Below, piece after piece: positions 36,501 through 51,207 of a stretch of DNA of 64,000 bases. Source of the DNA: Ascaris suum (lineage: Eukaryota; Nematoda; Chromadorea; Rhabditida; Ascarididae). A program made the position numbers and the translations under genes. The stretch covers positions 6,262,001 through 6,326,000 of the forward strand of contig CM024181.1 of the NCBI GenBank assembly GCA_013433145.1, read 5' to 3'. The notes under the pieces were generated by a model. The model was given only the letters and a program-made list of their open reading frames with translations. It did no database searches and had not been told where the DNA came from. Within the stretch, counting starts at the first letter, position 1; every line of letters starts with the position of its first letter.

Positions 36501-38932
36501 TGGTACTTTACGGTAGCCACATAATAAGTGACCCATGCGAATTATGAAGCACTAGTACCATGAGTCTTTAAATTTCTGCACCATCCGCATTATGGTCTAG
36601 CAAGATCTAGCAAATAAATAATGCAACTACATTCTTCCTTATTTCCAATATGGCAAATAGTGTGACTAGATCCTGCTCTAATGCTTTAATCAATTCCTTG
36701 CAACGCTCAACTGTGGTTGCCGGATCATTGATTGTATGGCTCATGAATCCTCCAACACATCGTTGAACTTCTATCTGCCTCAAGTGATCAGTTAACGCAG
36801 AACTATAAACGAAGAGAGATTTCTTCGAGTTTGTTTCAACAATTGAAGCACTGAAGAAGTTTGTCTGATTAGTGCATTGACGATGTTGTTACATATAGCA
36901 TTATATAATCGTGTTAAATTTGGCAACGCCGATCAGCACCGATCAGCAGCATCGTCCGAGCACTGAATCCACTTTTACGAAAGTTCCAAAGAAATGCATT
37001 AATACCAAAAAAAATACTGAAGCGAAAGTAGACGACAGCGATGAAGATCAAGAGGAAAGGAAGTAGAAAATAACGATCATGTCGGGGTCATTTGCTTCTT
37101 CCCATCAACACACGTAAACAGAACGCTGCACGCCAAAGGAAGACTCCAAACCAGTGGCGTTGACGAATTTCGAAATAAACCTTGAGTTTCAAAAAGGCGA
37201 ACTCAGCGTATTGATGATACGCGTCTGACTCTGAATCGGAAGACCAAGCAGAGGTGATCCATTTTTGCAGAATTCAGCGCTGGTTGGGAAGATGGAAAGT
37301 CATTAAGGAGGTATCCCAACCTGGACTGCGAAGTCAACCTCCTAACTAAAATGACCCTGACTCCGTGGCGCAACGGTAGCGCGTCTGACTCCAGATCAGA
37401 AGGTTGCGTGTTCAAATCACGTCGGGGTCATTGACGTCCTTGCATCAATGGATGTAAACAGGACGGTTCTTGCAGAATGCAAGACACCGGACCAGTAGGC
37501 CCTGACGCATTTCGAAATAGACCTTGAGTTTCAAAAAGGCGAGCTCAGCGTAGCGTCTGACTATGAATCGGAAGACAAGCAGGGCTGATCCATTTTTGCA
37601 GAATTCGGCGCTGGTTGGGAAGATGGAAAGTCATTAAGGAGGTATCCCAACCTGGACTGCGAAGTCAACCTCCTAACTAAAATGACCTGACTCCGTGGCG
37701 CAACGGTAGCGCGTCTGACTCCAGATCAGAAGGTTGCGTGTTCAAATCACGTCGGGGTCACTGACGTCTTTGCATCAATGGAGGTAAACAGGAAGTGGGA
37801 AGTTGCTTGGGAGAAAGGAAGACTTGAAATGAGTACTCTATGAGAATTTCAATTTGACTTGGAAGCTAGAGTGACGGGCTTCGCGTGTTGGAGATAAGGG
37901 GCTGACCCTGAACCGGAAGGGCTCGTTTCCAAGTCACGTCGAGGTTTTGCAGGTTTTGGCACAGCACTTTTCGGACCTGGATTCCGTAAATTCAGGCCAC
38001 ACTCGAGCTCTGTTTTTCCTGTTGAGGCATCAATTCGCATAGGCCATCACTGAACAAAATTCCGTGCTTATGCTCATTTTTTTCTGACTACCTGAAGCGT
38101 TGAAGCTCTTGATGAGCGGATTTAAATATTAAGTTGTTGTGGTAATCATGGCTGGAGGGTACATGTATTATAGATGGAATGCAACAGTCTATGCTAATTT
38201 TGAAATGAATGGCCATGTAATGATGCTTAAAAGTTAGCATTCACTCTGTTGTTAGACATCAACTATATAGTCGGAGAAGTGGAGAAATGGCGTCAATGAT
38301 GGGGCTTTGCGCCCTGCTCATTCACTTACTAACCAGTTTTCTAATCTATCAGCAAATAAAAATCCATATAGAATTATCGCATTCATTTTAGAACTATTCC
38401 ATGCACCGAAAGAAACTTTTTCCGGAAATGACCGCTTTCCGATGAGGCGACCGATGAAAAAAATGAGAATTCGATCGGTGGAAAATGCATAAAAATTCTT
38501 CAATGCAACTAATTGTCGGTAACTCCTATGAAATATGAAGTGTTGCATAGATCACCTCAGAGGTACCACATTAAAACCATTAATTTTTATAGATCTAGCT
38601 TCAGCAATTCCCCAACTCGAACCAACAAATAGACGTATAGACGATTACATATTTAGTCATTAAGAGGATTTTAGCAAAGTACACAATCGAAGAACAATTC
38701 TCCTCGAATGCATATAAAGAGGTGTCCATAACAAATCTCCCCATGTCCTCAACAAAAGCGTTGAGGATATAAAACGTTCGAACACATTGCAAATGGATTA
38801 ACTAAATATGAAAGTATCGTTGAACGGAAACTCACGTCGTAAACCTTTATGATATTGTCGTGGTTTAATGTTGGTACGATTCGCAACTCACGAGGAAGGA
38901 AATCTTTGATGTATCGTGATTGCAAGCTTGAA

Positions 38933-38983
<51 letters not shown>

Positions 38984-38987
38984 ATAT

Positions 38988-39071
<84 letters not shown>

Positions 39072-40673
39072 AAATAAATAAATAGATTACATATCGTTTC
39101 CTAAGATCAGAAACCTCTGAATATTTCAACCGCTCTGGGAGGGGGGAGGGGGAGCACTAAATGCAACATAAGCGGAGAACGAATTCATTGGAGAGGTGGA
39201 AATGATGGTTTTACCGCCCTTTATGACGTTGTGGGTATCAAAGGATGAGCTGCGTTATCCTAACACAAGCGCTTGAAATTGAGCGTACAAGTGATAGAAA
39301 CAGATCCCAAAAAACCTAATTTCCGATTTGATGGTAACAGTCCTATTCTAGACGATTTTAATAAATACCATTGTTGCATTTTATCATGTTCACAAACGAA
39401 ATAGGAGAGATGAAAGGGGCGCAGGGAGGAAGGGGGAAGTGGGGGGGGGGGGGGGGGGGAGGAAGGGGATTTAAATGAGCCGATATAAAAATTCAAAATA
39501 CGCTGAATTTTTGACAGGTATTTTTAATGTGGATTTACAAAAGTTCATTTGATAAGCACGGAAATTTTCCGCATAGAAGTACTGTGAGTTATGAGCAAAT
39601 TATTTTACTACTTTAAAACTGCAGCAGGGATGGAACCTGAGCTTGATCTCAAACTTTTCGAACGGCTAGAATCTGAGCTTTGAGAAGGAGAATGATTTTA
39701 CGAGATTGATCGATGCAATAAAGAAGTACCGTTTATCAATGATCTTGATTGCGACAGTCTTGTGCTGTCTTGAACTCCATGCTTTCTTCACCGTTGAGTA
39801 TGTACCCCTTCCTATAACGATGAGTACGAGTGAACACTCATATAACCCGAAGGCTACATAAACGTTAAGGAGATTAAGTACCGTAGAGTCCAACACATCT
39901 TCAACTGCATTTATTTTTGATATAATAGAGATTTTAGAATAAATCTGTTCATGTATAGACTTTTTAAAAAATCTTTTGTATTATCTGATTTTTGGAAATT
40001 TTCCAAAATGTAATTCGACAAGAAAATTTTTATGCATTCTGATTTTTGCAAATAGAATTTTTTCTACAATATGATATTTTCGATATTTACGCTCATACCA
40101 ATAGAGTTGGGCTTTTCAAAAATGTTCACCTCATTGCGTTTCTAATTTCATAGGTATAAATGTATAAATAAATTTATATGTAAACTCTAATCGTTGTGGA
40201 AAAAATCGTTCAAAATTAGGAAATTGAATTCCTAATAGTAACAACGTTACAACAATTAAAATAGCTTTTCAGTTCCCCCAATTTGGTGGTGTAACGTAAA
40301 ATCTATCACTTAAAATTTGCACAATTTCCTTCATCAATAAGCGTTTCGTAATCCACTCAAACTACCTAATAATGGATTCAGATTCCAACCAATAAAAAAA
40401 TGTTCACGAGATGCCCTTTGAATTATTAATACTTCCGTAATCAGTCATGTTCAAGTTCAGGGCAGTAGGAGGGAGAAGAGATATGGCGAATAACTGAGCT
40501 GTACAACTAAAGGGGTAGGGAGGAAATGCGGAGGAGAGAAGGTAAGCGGAAACGAGAAAATGTTATAGGCGTCAAGACGTACCAATGAGTTCTTCGCACC
40601 AGACACCGTTGTTCTTTAGCTCAAAATTGATTCTAATAGAGGTGAGACTTTCGTCGGGTGTTGCTTGAGACAT
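33579..40673 (-). CDS. TSSK-like serine/threonine protein kinase, 7 exons, 318 aa
   Basis: Protein kinase of the testis-specific (TSSK, CAMK-group) type; phosphorylates Ser/Thr using ATP, and relatives act in male germ cells. Exons, minus strand: 40583-40673, 39730-39853, 38836-38926, 36222-36362, 35455-35627, 34316-34447, 33579-33783. All phases close (957 nt with stop). Motifs in order: glycine loop IGRGTYSTV (44-52), VAIK with Lys67, FLPREL with Glu85 (TSSK-like), [19 protein letters not shown] (158-165), DFG (178-180), APE (202-204), [23 protein letters not shown], and [13 protein letters not shown] near the C-terminus. All catalytic residues are present and the length fits single-domain TSSKs. 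The start is the ATG of [10 protein letters not shown], since exon 1 ends in GTACGT and phases match. Intron 6 appears to use a GC donor. Intron 3 contains tRNA genes. Kinase identity is firm; germline expression is inferred from the family. Confidence 0.96.
34662..34770. repeat. Degenerate ~25-30 bp tandem repeat in kinase intron 5
   Basis: Four imperfect copies related to GACCNAAGTTGANGTTCAGTA follow one another (for example AAGTCGACGTTCAGTAAAA and GAGTTGATGTTCAGTAGG). They are intronic and have no visible coding or splicing role. Confidence 0.6.
36607..36850 (-). CDS. Unrecognised 80-aa open block inside kinase intron 3
   Basis: A good acceptor (ACTTCTTCAG) leads into 80 open codons ending in TAG. 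The peptide is protein-like: [20 protein letters not shown], then [20 protein letters not shown], then [10 protein letters not shown]. It cannot be an in-frame exon of the kinase: exons 3 and 4 join in phase 0 and encode contiguous kinase sequence, while this block begins in phase 2. It could be a nested gene, a pseudogene fragment or an alternative terminal exon. A possible donor (GTAGTT) precedes the stop. I do not recognise a family. Confidence 0.4.
37359..37430 (+). tRNA. tRNA-Trp (anticodon CCA), copy 1
   Basis: 72 nt with complete cloverleaf: acceptor GACTCCG/CGGGGTC with discriminator A, D-stem GCGC/GCGC, anticodon stem TCTGA/TCAGA with loop CTCCAGA (T33, anticodon CCA), T-stem GCGTG/CACGT with loop TTCAAAT. 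A-box and B-box promoters are intact. It sits in the third intron of the TSSK-like kinase gene on the opposite strand. Confidence 0.96.
37540..37590 (+). pseudogene. Decayed tRNA-like fragment between the tRNA-Trp copies
   Basis: GCTCAGCGTAGCGTCTGACT and the following bases retain a pairable anticodon arm (TCTGA, loop CTATGAA, TCGGA) but no acceptor or T-arm. An equivalent fragment in the preceding unit (~37,195-37,245) has loop CTCTGAA. They look like relics of a second tRNA in each tandem unit. Confidence 0.45.
37689..37760 (+). tRNA. tRNA-Trp (anticodon CCA), copy 2
   Basis: Identical over its full 72 nt to the copy starting at 37,359, so all arms and the CCA anticodon are conserved. It begins exactly 330 bases downstream of copy 1, which indicates recent duplication or gene conversion. 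Confidence 0.96.
37871..37946 (+). pseudogene. tRNA-Trp pseudogene
   Basis: A diverged third copy. GGGGCTGACCCTGAACCGGA and TTTCCAAGTCACGTCGAGGT align with the anticodon arm, T-arm and 3' end of the intact tRNAs, but the anticodon and several stems are destroyed. Confidence 0.6.
38931..39068. repeat. Compound (AAAT)n-(TA)n microsatellite at a splice acceptor
   Basis: A run of AAAT units (38,931-38,983) passes into long TA repeats. On the minus strand its end, TTTATTCAAG, is the 3' splice site of kinase exon 3 (38,926), so the microsatellite takes the place of the acceptor's upstream sequence. Confidence 0.9.
39441..39459. repeat. Poly-G run in kinase intron 2
   Basis: Nineteen consecutive G on the plus strand, embedded in a purine-rich patch. 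On the minus (sense) strand it is a C-run in the intron. Confidence 0.95.
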
Positions 40674-41618
40674 TCTACATTCGACTGAACGCAAACAAAA
40701 TATCGCACCGACGACTTGAATTAAACTGCATATGGCGCGGTATTAATAACAGTGCTGAGCAACAACATCAACAGTTAAGTGATAATCTGCAGTGCTGTTT
40801 TCATTGAAACCTGCTATTCCAGTGCTTTTCAGCAAATTTATGAAGTTTTATTCGAGTAGGGTTATTGTGTATTGTGCTTCCATAGAATTTCACAGAATAT
40901 AATAACAATATATCATTTTAGTGCGAGGTTGAACACAACGGAAATTTTGCTTTGGAGTACCCGAATCTCGAAACGTCCAGGTGATTCTCAAGGTGACGCG
41001 AACTTCGAAGTTTCCTGGTCACTCTCTGGACATCAGTAGCCCTGGAGCGGGCCAAGTGATTTCATGCTTAGAAAATAAGCAATCGTTCGTTCATTATGGA
41101 GCTAATAGGCGAGCCGATGGTTGTATCTGTTGCTCAGAAAAACTTGGAGGCGGGCACTTCAAGAGCACTTATAGGCGGATGGAAGTGCGTTCACATCTAT
41201 TCATCTATTAGTATGTTAAACTGTATTAACTACAGTAATGAAAAGTGGTGCGGCATAGTGCCAGTTTTTGAATGTTTTTTTCTCCCTCATTAAAGTGTGG
41301 TTTAAATTAAAGATTGACATATAAGAAAGCACAAATCTGAGAAAAGAAAACCCGAGCACTGCTCTCGACTTTAAGTATAACACAAGTTCACACCTGGTTT
41401 CCGCTCCGAGAAACTATAGCACTGCGACTCTTTCCCTCATTAGAATACTGCCCTTTTTTCGTTATACTACTTCGAGATGTTTTCGTTCAAGCTACAGTGT
41501 CCTCTTCCTTTCTTTCCAAGGATATGCAAAAAACATCAACACACACCAACAGTTAGTTAGAATCGTTCCCCATTCTGACATTCTATTTTTGCAGATAAGT
41601 GGAAAAACGTTGCCAAAA
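40674..41618. other. Upstream region of the kinase gene
   Basis: Presumed kinase promoter and 5' flank. No TATA box or defined regulatory motif was recognised. Short plus-strand open frames around 40,981-41,293 have no supporting features. Confidence 0.35.
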
Positions 41619-42073
41619 TTACGAAAAGCATTGACAGTGACGGTTTATCTTCTTCAGCCTCTCAAATATTCCTCTAGTTGTCAACGGCACAAAGTTGTCA
41701 CACAATTTGAGAGGTAAAAGATTTCTCGTCATCGAACCTTTGTATGGGTGGAAAAATAAACGGAGATTATCGATAACTTCCTTTATCCGATGACAGTTAG
41801 TCAACGCGAATGGTACTGACTGATATCTTATCATTTTGGGAGCAACTTTCGCTAATGTTTGGCATGCAACACATAAAATGCAATCATGATTGGAGCGATC
41901 AAAAAATAGTGCTATTCCACGCTGTATGATAGAAGAAAATTTGATATGAGCAAATTGTATGCATTTGTCAGAGACGATTCTCAAGTTCTCTCCTAATCTC
42001 ATGAAATTCATGCAATTTTCACACAGTTCTTCACTAGCTTCAGCTGCCACCCAACGTGCATCCGCATTCTTTT
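41619..42073 (-). CDS. Cys-rich putative terminal exon of unknown protein (~150 aa)
   Basis: This is one of the better unassigned frames in the window. A candidate acceptor (GGCCAG) is followed by KNADARWVAAEASEELCENC and runs to a stop. Cysteines are clustered as CENC, CILCVAC and CQC, eleven in all. The composition is balanced and not repeat-driven (for example TLAKVAPKMIRY, VIDNLRLFFHPYK). No known domain is recognised; the spacing does not match a standard zinc finger I can name. No upstream exon could be joined with confidence. It lies about 1 kb upstream of the kinase start, on the same strand. Confidence 0.45.
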
Positions 42074-46021
<3,948 letters not shown>

Positions 46022-46363
46022 ATGCGACATTTCCATTACGCAACTAAGATATAAAGTCTGCGGGAAAAGAAATATATGACTGAGCATATAACTGTGTAAA
46101 TATATGATATATAAAGGACGGGAAAACGTTTTATTTACAGATACAATATAAGCATGAACACAACGGTCATTGAGGCTGAATGAGGTATTCTCTAATTATA
46201 TGAAAAGTGGTGTAAAAGCGAATGATTCTAATAGAATTAATGAAAAATCTGCAAATCGTGCATCAGTGACTTATTCTGCTGATGAGTGACACATCTATTT
46301 GATTCTCTTTGAAAAAAAAAACAAGTATATGGATTTGTTCGGCAGGTATTTATTAACGATAGG

Positions 46364-46830
46364 TTAACGATAGTTAGCAAAGGTAAACAGTGGTGCTAAC
46401 GTATTTTTAAAAAAATTCTTCGAAGTGAGGGTCAACTGCTTATACACAGCGGCGTTGTATACCATAATGCGGTGTGACTGAAAATATTGATAAAGACAGC
46501 TGGCGGATTCCACGCATTTAGCTATCACTGGAAAGCTGTGAAGCGTTTTCTTTGCAACCGAAGAGAGAATCACTTTTGGATACCTTCGATGAAGTTCATG
46601 TGACATGCAGCCTTTTGCGGATCCGATGAGAACCACACCTGTGAGGCGTACTCTAAAACTAACCCGACGTAAACCACTAGTGGTCTAGAAGGTAGGGCAG
46701 AATTTCTGGAAGTGTAAGTGAGTAAGGTAATCGAAGCTCTTCTCTTACTTTTCTTTATGATGCTACAGGTATGCTATTGGAAGGAAAATATGGTGCCCAT
46801 AGTAATACCTAAGGCTTTGTTAATTATGTA
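46364..46830 (-). mobile_element. Decayed LINE (non-LTR) reverse-transcriptase fragment
   Basis: On the minus strand one frame reads ALGITMGTIFSFQ, a stop, then HTCSIIKKSKRRASITLLTY followed by VLEYASQVWFSSDPQ. This is the order of the LINE RT thumb region (LGI..LSF..H, then LEYAS.VW.P). A further stop after EGIQK and a frame change lead into the open block ending at 46,364. Only the end of the RT is present and it is broken by stops, so it is an inactive relic. The clade looks CR1/Jockey-like but is not certain. Confidence 0.72.
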
Positions 46831-49800
46831 TAGAATCTCCATTAATTACAATTAAAATTTAAATATATTAAATGCTGGTCACTTTATGCTGGTTACCTTA
46901 TGCAAAAATTATATCCAATGGATTGCACTATTGCCTAAATCACGATTAGTTGTATGTAACAAGTCAACAGTTTTAGCCTTTTAAGAGATTGAAAGATTGT
47001 TTGCATGATGCGGTCTCCAATAAGCACTAATAAATCATGCTCTCCTCAGGGAGCGCAACAGATTTCAGCGCTTATCGCTAATATGTGAGCAGCTGTGTGC
47101 CGTTATTCGTCTTTTAAGAAGCAGCACAGCGGGTTGTGATGTCGCATCAACATAGCTTTTTTCTGGTTCATCTCCCTTCCCCCTCCCCTCCCCCTCCACC
47201 CGTCCACTTCCTCCGCCCGCTCTTGTACCAGACAAATCATGATAACTTCAGCAGACGCTTACTTCATGACGAATGTGATGCATCCTTACCATATTTCTTT
47301 AACTTCTCTAAAAAATTCATTTTATTTCTTTGAAATTTCATGAACTGGGGATTTGCCTTAATTAAAAATATTTCTGAAACTCATTGAGAATTTGAAAGAG
47401 CAGATTAAAAAAGAAAACTGAAAGAGCGACAAAGAGAAAAAATCAAAAAGAATCAAAAATGTTGATGGTCGAGGAATTGAGTGAGACCTTGTGGTTTCTT
47501 AGTATGAGAAAAAGAGGGATACATGAACAGCTGCTGTTATTCACTCTCTTACTAACAGATTTCAATTTACCCGTGCTCCCTCCTTTCAAATGCCCATCTT
47601 CTAGTTTAGACAATTAAATTACGAATTCATAGCGCTACTATTTGTTTTCACTTATAAATCCCCATGGCAATGATCGATATTAGCAATACTTGTTTCTGAT
47701 GGGAAATTGAAGTAGGTAAATGACGAAATTCAAGCAGTTTCATATTTGATGGATATTCTCAATTCTTTGATGGTGCCCATGAGATGTTCGAGGCATTCGA
47801 ATGCAACATGCAAATCATAGAGGTTAAGATTCAATGCGTTAAAATATTTCATTAATAAATTATCCTCCGCAATCCCGCATTTATTATGCCCTCTAGAGAG
47901 ATGCATTCGTTTCTGGCATACAGGTGAGCAGACGCCTGTATGCTTTGGCAGATGAGTGGCATGTATAATATGCGGAGGGAATGCAGCTGCGGATAGGGGT
48001 CATCCCGGAGGGTGTACACTCCGTTGGTGAGATGTATCGTACCGCAAGCAAAGAAAGGTGTATGATGCGTGGAGTTCTGTTAGATGGGTTGCTCACACTC
48101 TCGAAAGAGGCGCCAACTTGCGTAAGAATCTCTCCCACATAGCCGTAACCCGTAAACAACCCGCCACCCTCACAGATATCGCCTCAAAAATCATCTGCCG
48201 CACACAATCTTATCGTTGCGCACACAAATGACGTTCCAATCTTGCAAGAAAAAACTTCACCACTGACTTTTGATAATAAGGTTTATTTCATTAATATTCT
48301 TGTAGGTAGAAAGATAACTATCATAGCAGTCGACATATTATACTTGAAAGTTTCTACCTTTGGTTACATTTCATCCCACTCATACAAGTGAAATCGACTA
48401 AGGTCTAGACTACGTTCTATAAATATAGATAGACCCATCGTCGAATTTTTGTATCGAGTTTTGGGCGAAATGACTGCTAATAGAAGCTTTATTACCGTAG
48501 GTGTAGAAGCTGAATCTTGCGTTTAATTCGTCAAGTATGCAATGAACGAACTACAATATAGAATTCTTTAAAATAGAGCAGAATTCACTTTCACCTCTCA
48601 AAATTCCGTAGAACCTACCGCTAACAAAGAATAATTCAAGCTTCACGCATCTTGCAATCACCTCTTCTGATCTATAGAGAACAAAGTACATGTGAGAATT
48701 AATTTTGAGACTATTTTACCTGTTGTTCTATTAGTCTCATAATAATCTCGTCATGAGCTAAAAAGTATGACCTTTCTCGGTAATTATATGGTTGTCGGAT
48801 AAAAAACTCCATTTCAGAACTTTTGCTTCAACATCGCTCCGTTTGATGTTAATCTGCTCCAGCACAAAAAAAAACATGCTTGACACCGCTGTGCAACCAC
48901 ACCTCAAAATTGACATCCCCCACTCTTCAATGTCTGCCCTCTTTGGTCTAAAGGCATCTTGCATGAAATTACTACAGTTGCATGTGTCTCGCACTTGCAA
49001 CCTATCGACCCACAAATCCAGGCTTGTACACATGTCACGCTCCGCCATCGTTTATGCTCTCTTTTCGCGTCGTTCTCGTAGTGGTGTGTCCCGTCTCTAC
49101 CGTAATCTGCGTCGGCGGGAAACCGTTGGCCACTTGCTGCCGATGGGTGGTGCATCGTGTATGCCCACTGACCACCATCTCATTTGCCTGCATCCGTCCA
49201 TCATCACATATTTCGATCACATGGAAAGCAAATCCATCACTGTAGTGCTATTTGCGTCTTGTGCTTTGGTCACTCGCCGTTTTGAGAGTAGAAATTTTCG
49301 GCTCAAAAGCGAAAACATCAAAAAAAGAAAACCTGAATCAGGCAAATAAAAGCGTTTTAGCTTATTCTAACATTCGTTGCGAAAACATCCAAAAAAGAGA
49401 AGATGAGCTGAACAATTCCATTCATCAGCAACTCGAACTTCAGTCTCGTAGGTGATTCTAAATGAAGGACTGAAAATTTTCATTTCTTCGAACAACTCAC
49501 AGCGAAACGCATTAGATAACTTTTTGCCACTATATGCACAAACTTATATGAAGAAGTAGCATGATAGCATTAGACAAGAGGAGGATGGATAAGGTGGAAA
49601 CAAGACGACCGAGTCGAAGGGGTGACGTTGTTTTGAGGGGAAGGATGGCGAATATTGCGATTTTCTTAGATCGATTCAAATTTCCTTCATGTCTTTTTTT
49701 TTTTGCGATTAATGCATGTGCAATATATTTAAAAAAAAAAAATGCATTTTCCCAATAATATTCTAACTTATACTGAAAATTTCCTTATTAGATAACCGAA

Positions 49801-50868
49801 AAGTTTAGATATTCCTTTCAGATATTTCCCAATAACCGAAAAGTTTTATTCTAGAATTTTGCTCTTATTAGATATTCCTTTAATTCGATGAAAAACCACA
49901 AATAGAAAAATTTAATATTTAAATGACATTAATCTCATTTGCATAATGTTGTGAGTATAATTTTATTAAGTTCACTATTATCAATTAAAAACTAAACGAC
50001 ATTCAGTGTAAGGCATCAAACGATCGCAGTAATAGTCGAAGTCATGCAACATGGCACCGCTTCTCCCTTTCAACCTATCCTTCGTCCTCTTCTTGAGAAG
50101 TTTAAGGTCTTTAGTGAATCTAATATGTGAGGATGTGCATTCACGCTAAATGCCCGTCAATTTTTATTCGATATGTGCACGATGAGAACGTTTTCAATGA
50201 TACTATGATTGCTGCAGTTCATCTATTCATCACTCGTTATCTTCTCTTATTGCAGACAAAACGTTACCGACTGATTACAAATGCAAACAGAGCAACAAAA
50301 TCCGATCGGAGGGCAAAGGGGGGGGGGGTGAATCTGCGCAATGAGAATAGAGGACTCTTCGTTATATTTCAGGTGCAGTAGTAACCTGCGAAAAGGGATG
50401 CATGAAGCAATAACAATTCCGTGCAACTAGCGGACGCCAGGTTTCAGGAACTCCTCATGTAAAGTATAGAAAAGCGTAATCTCTAAATTGAAGCAGTAAT
50501 TTCTAGGTAGATTTACAGTATTGAACATCTCTTTTTTATTTAAAGTAGTCACAATGACCTCGATTTTTGTGCATCTCGAATTTATGACCAGCAGATGATT
50601 TTTGAAAGTATAAACTTCCAGAAAAAATTATAAAATGTAAATTTTTAATCATTTTTGAAAATGTTTGCGGAATTATACGTTTGCAACAGCATTTCTGCGC
50701 TTATAAAGTGCAGGTCTATATATGTCTGTCTGTTGCGGAGTCCCAGCTTGCGAATTAGAAAGACCGAGGAGATAAAATATCTGAGAGACATAATCAATGC
50801 AGGCAAATTGCAGAAACGAATTTTCACACTGGATCACTAATTTCTAAAGAACGAATGAATATTTGAAA
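46831..50868. other. Intergenic/accessory region with unassigned open frames
   Basis: The longest open frame of the window (48,792-49,349, plus, 185 codons) lies here, but two or more frames are open on the opposite strand over the same GC-richer patch and none has a known motif. A small hairpin GCATACAGG/CCTGTATGC lies at ~47,920-47,950. Duplicated CCGAAAAGTTT segments lie at 49,795 and 49,838. Confidence 0.35.
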
Positions 50869-51018
50869 ATGGTTTTTTCTGGAGACATTCTATGGTTGCT
50901 CGTGTGCTTGACGCAGTCAGTTTACACAATCGGCCGGCCTAAGTGCAGAAATTGCAAAAATCGTACTAATATCAATTCCTCGGTGTGCTTTCTAACTTGT
51001 GTTGGAATTGAATCATAA
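50869..51018 (+). CDS. Possible 49-aa secreted Cys-rich peptide
   Basis: A single open frame with a convincing signal peptide (MVFSGDILWLLVCLTQSVYT), then a short basic mature region containing KCRNCKNRTNINSSVCFLTC, i.e. four cysteines as CxxC-x10-CxxxC, and a stop five codons later. An N-glycosylation-type NRT and NSS lie between the Cys pairs. A 3' splice-like TTGCAG lies ~55 bases upstream and could serve as an acceptor. The frame might continue by splicing at the TGT|GTTGGA donor-like site. It could be a neuropeptide-type or secreted effector-type precursor; no family is assigned. Confidence 0.4.
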   Translation: MVFSGDILWLLVCLTQSVYTIGRPKCRNCKNRTNINSSVCFLTCVGIES

Positions 51019-51070
51019 CCTTCCCAAATCTAAGCACTGGTCGATTTTGTAACCGCGCTAGTGATTATTT

Positions 51071-51207
51071 CCAATTGCAGGTTTGGTCTGAATCCACAAC
51101 ATCCAGTATTTGGGGCTGTGTTCAGTCCTCAGTGGTTAGACTTCGATTTTACAGCCAGGTTACTGGAGCAGCCTTACTGGACCAGCCTCACATCAGCTTC
51201 ACATTAG
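51071..51207 (+). CDS. Possible exon of unknown protein
   Basis: A CCAATTGCAG acceptor is followed by a frame reading FGLNPQHPVFGAVFSPQWLD then FDFTARLLEQPYW to a stop. It could be a second exon of the gene starting at 50,869, but the phase of the only obvious donor there (0) does not fit this frame (needs 2 bases). Listed as a candidate only. Confidence 0.22.

Larger units (their letters stand above)
37076..37760 (+). repeat. ~330-bp tandem units carrying tRNA-Trp genes
   Basis: tRNA 3' ends (GTCGGGGTCA) recur at 37,081-37,090, 37,421-37,430 and 37,751-37,760. The ~90 bases 5' of each intact tRNA are essentially identical (37,270-37,355 and 37,600-37,686). More distal parts have diverged, and the first unit retains only the tRNA 3' end. 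This is a local tandem duplication of a tRNA and its flank, inside a kinase intron and antisense to the kinase. Confidence 0.92.

Noticed and set aside
46270..46330. CTGATGAG resembling a hammerhead ribozyme core
   Set aside because: No stem II and no correctly spaced GAAA with flanking stems could be paired.
47893..48159. 88-aa minus ORF overlapping a small hairpin (GCATACAGG/CCTGTATGC)
   Set aside because: The hairpin is short with a 10-11 base loop lacking the CGG motif, and the ORF has no recognisable features, so neither was tied to the 24-28 kb hairpin family.
48792..49349. 185-codon plus-strand ORF, the longest in the window
   Set aside because: Other frames are open on the opposite strand over the same patch, there is no recognisable domain, signal or splice context, and composition alone explains the length. 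It could be a decayed mobile element, but I cannot show it.
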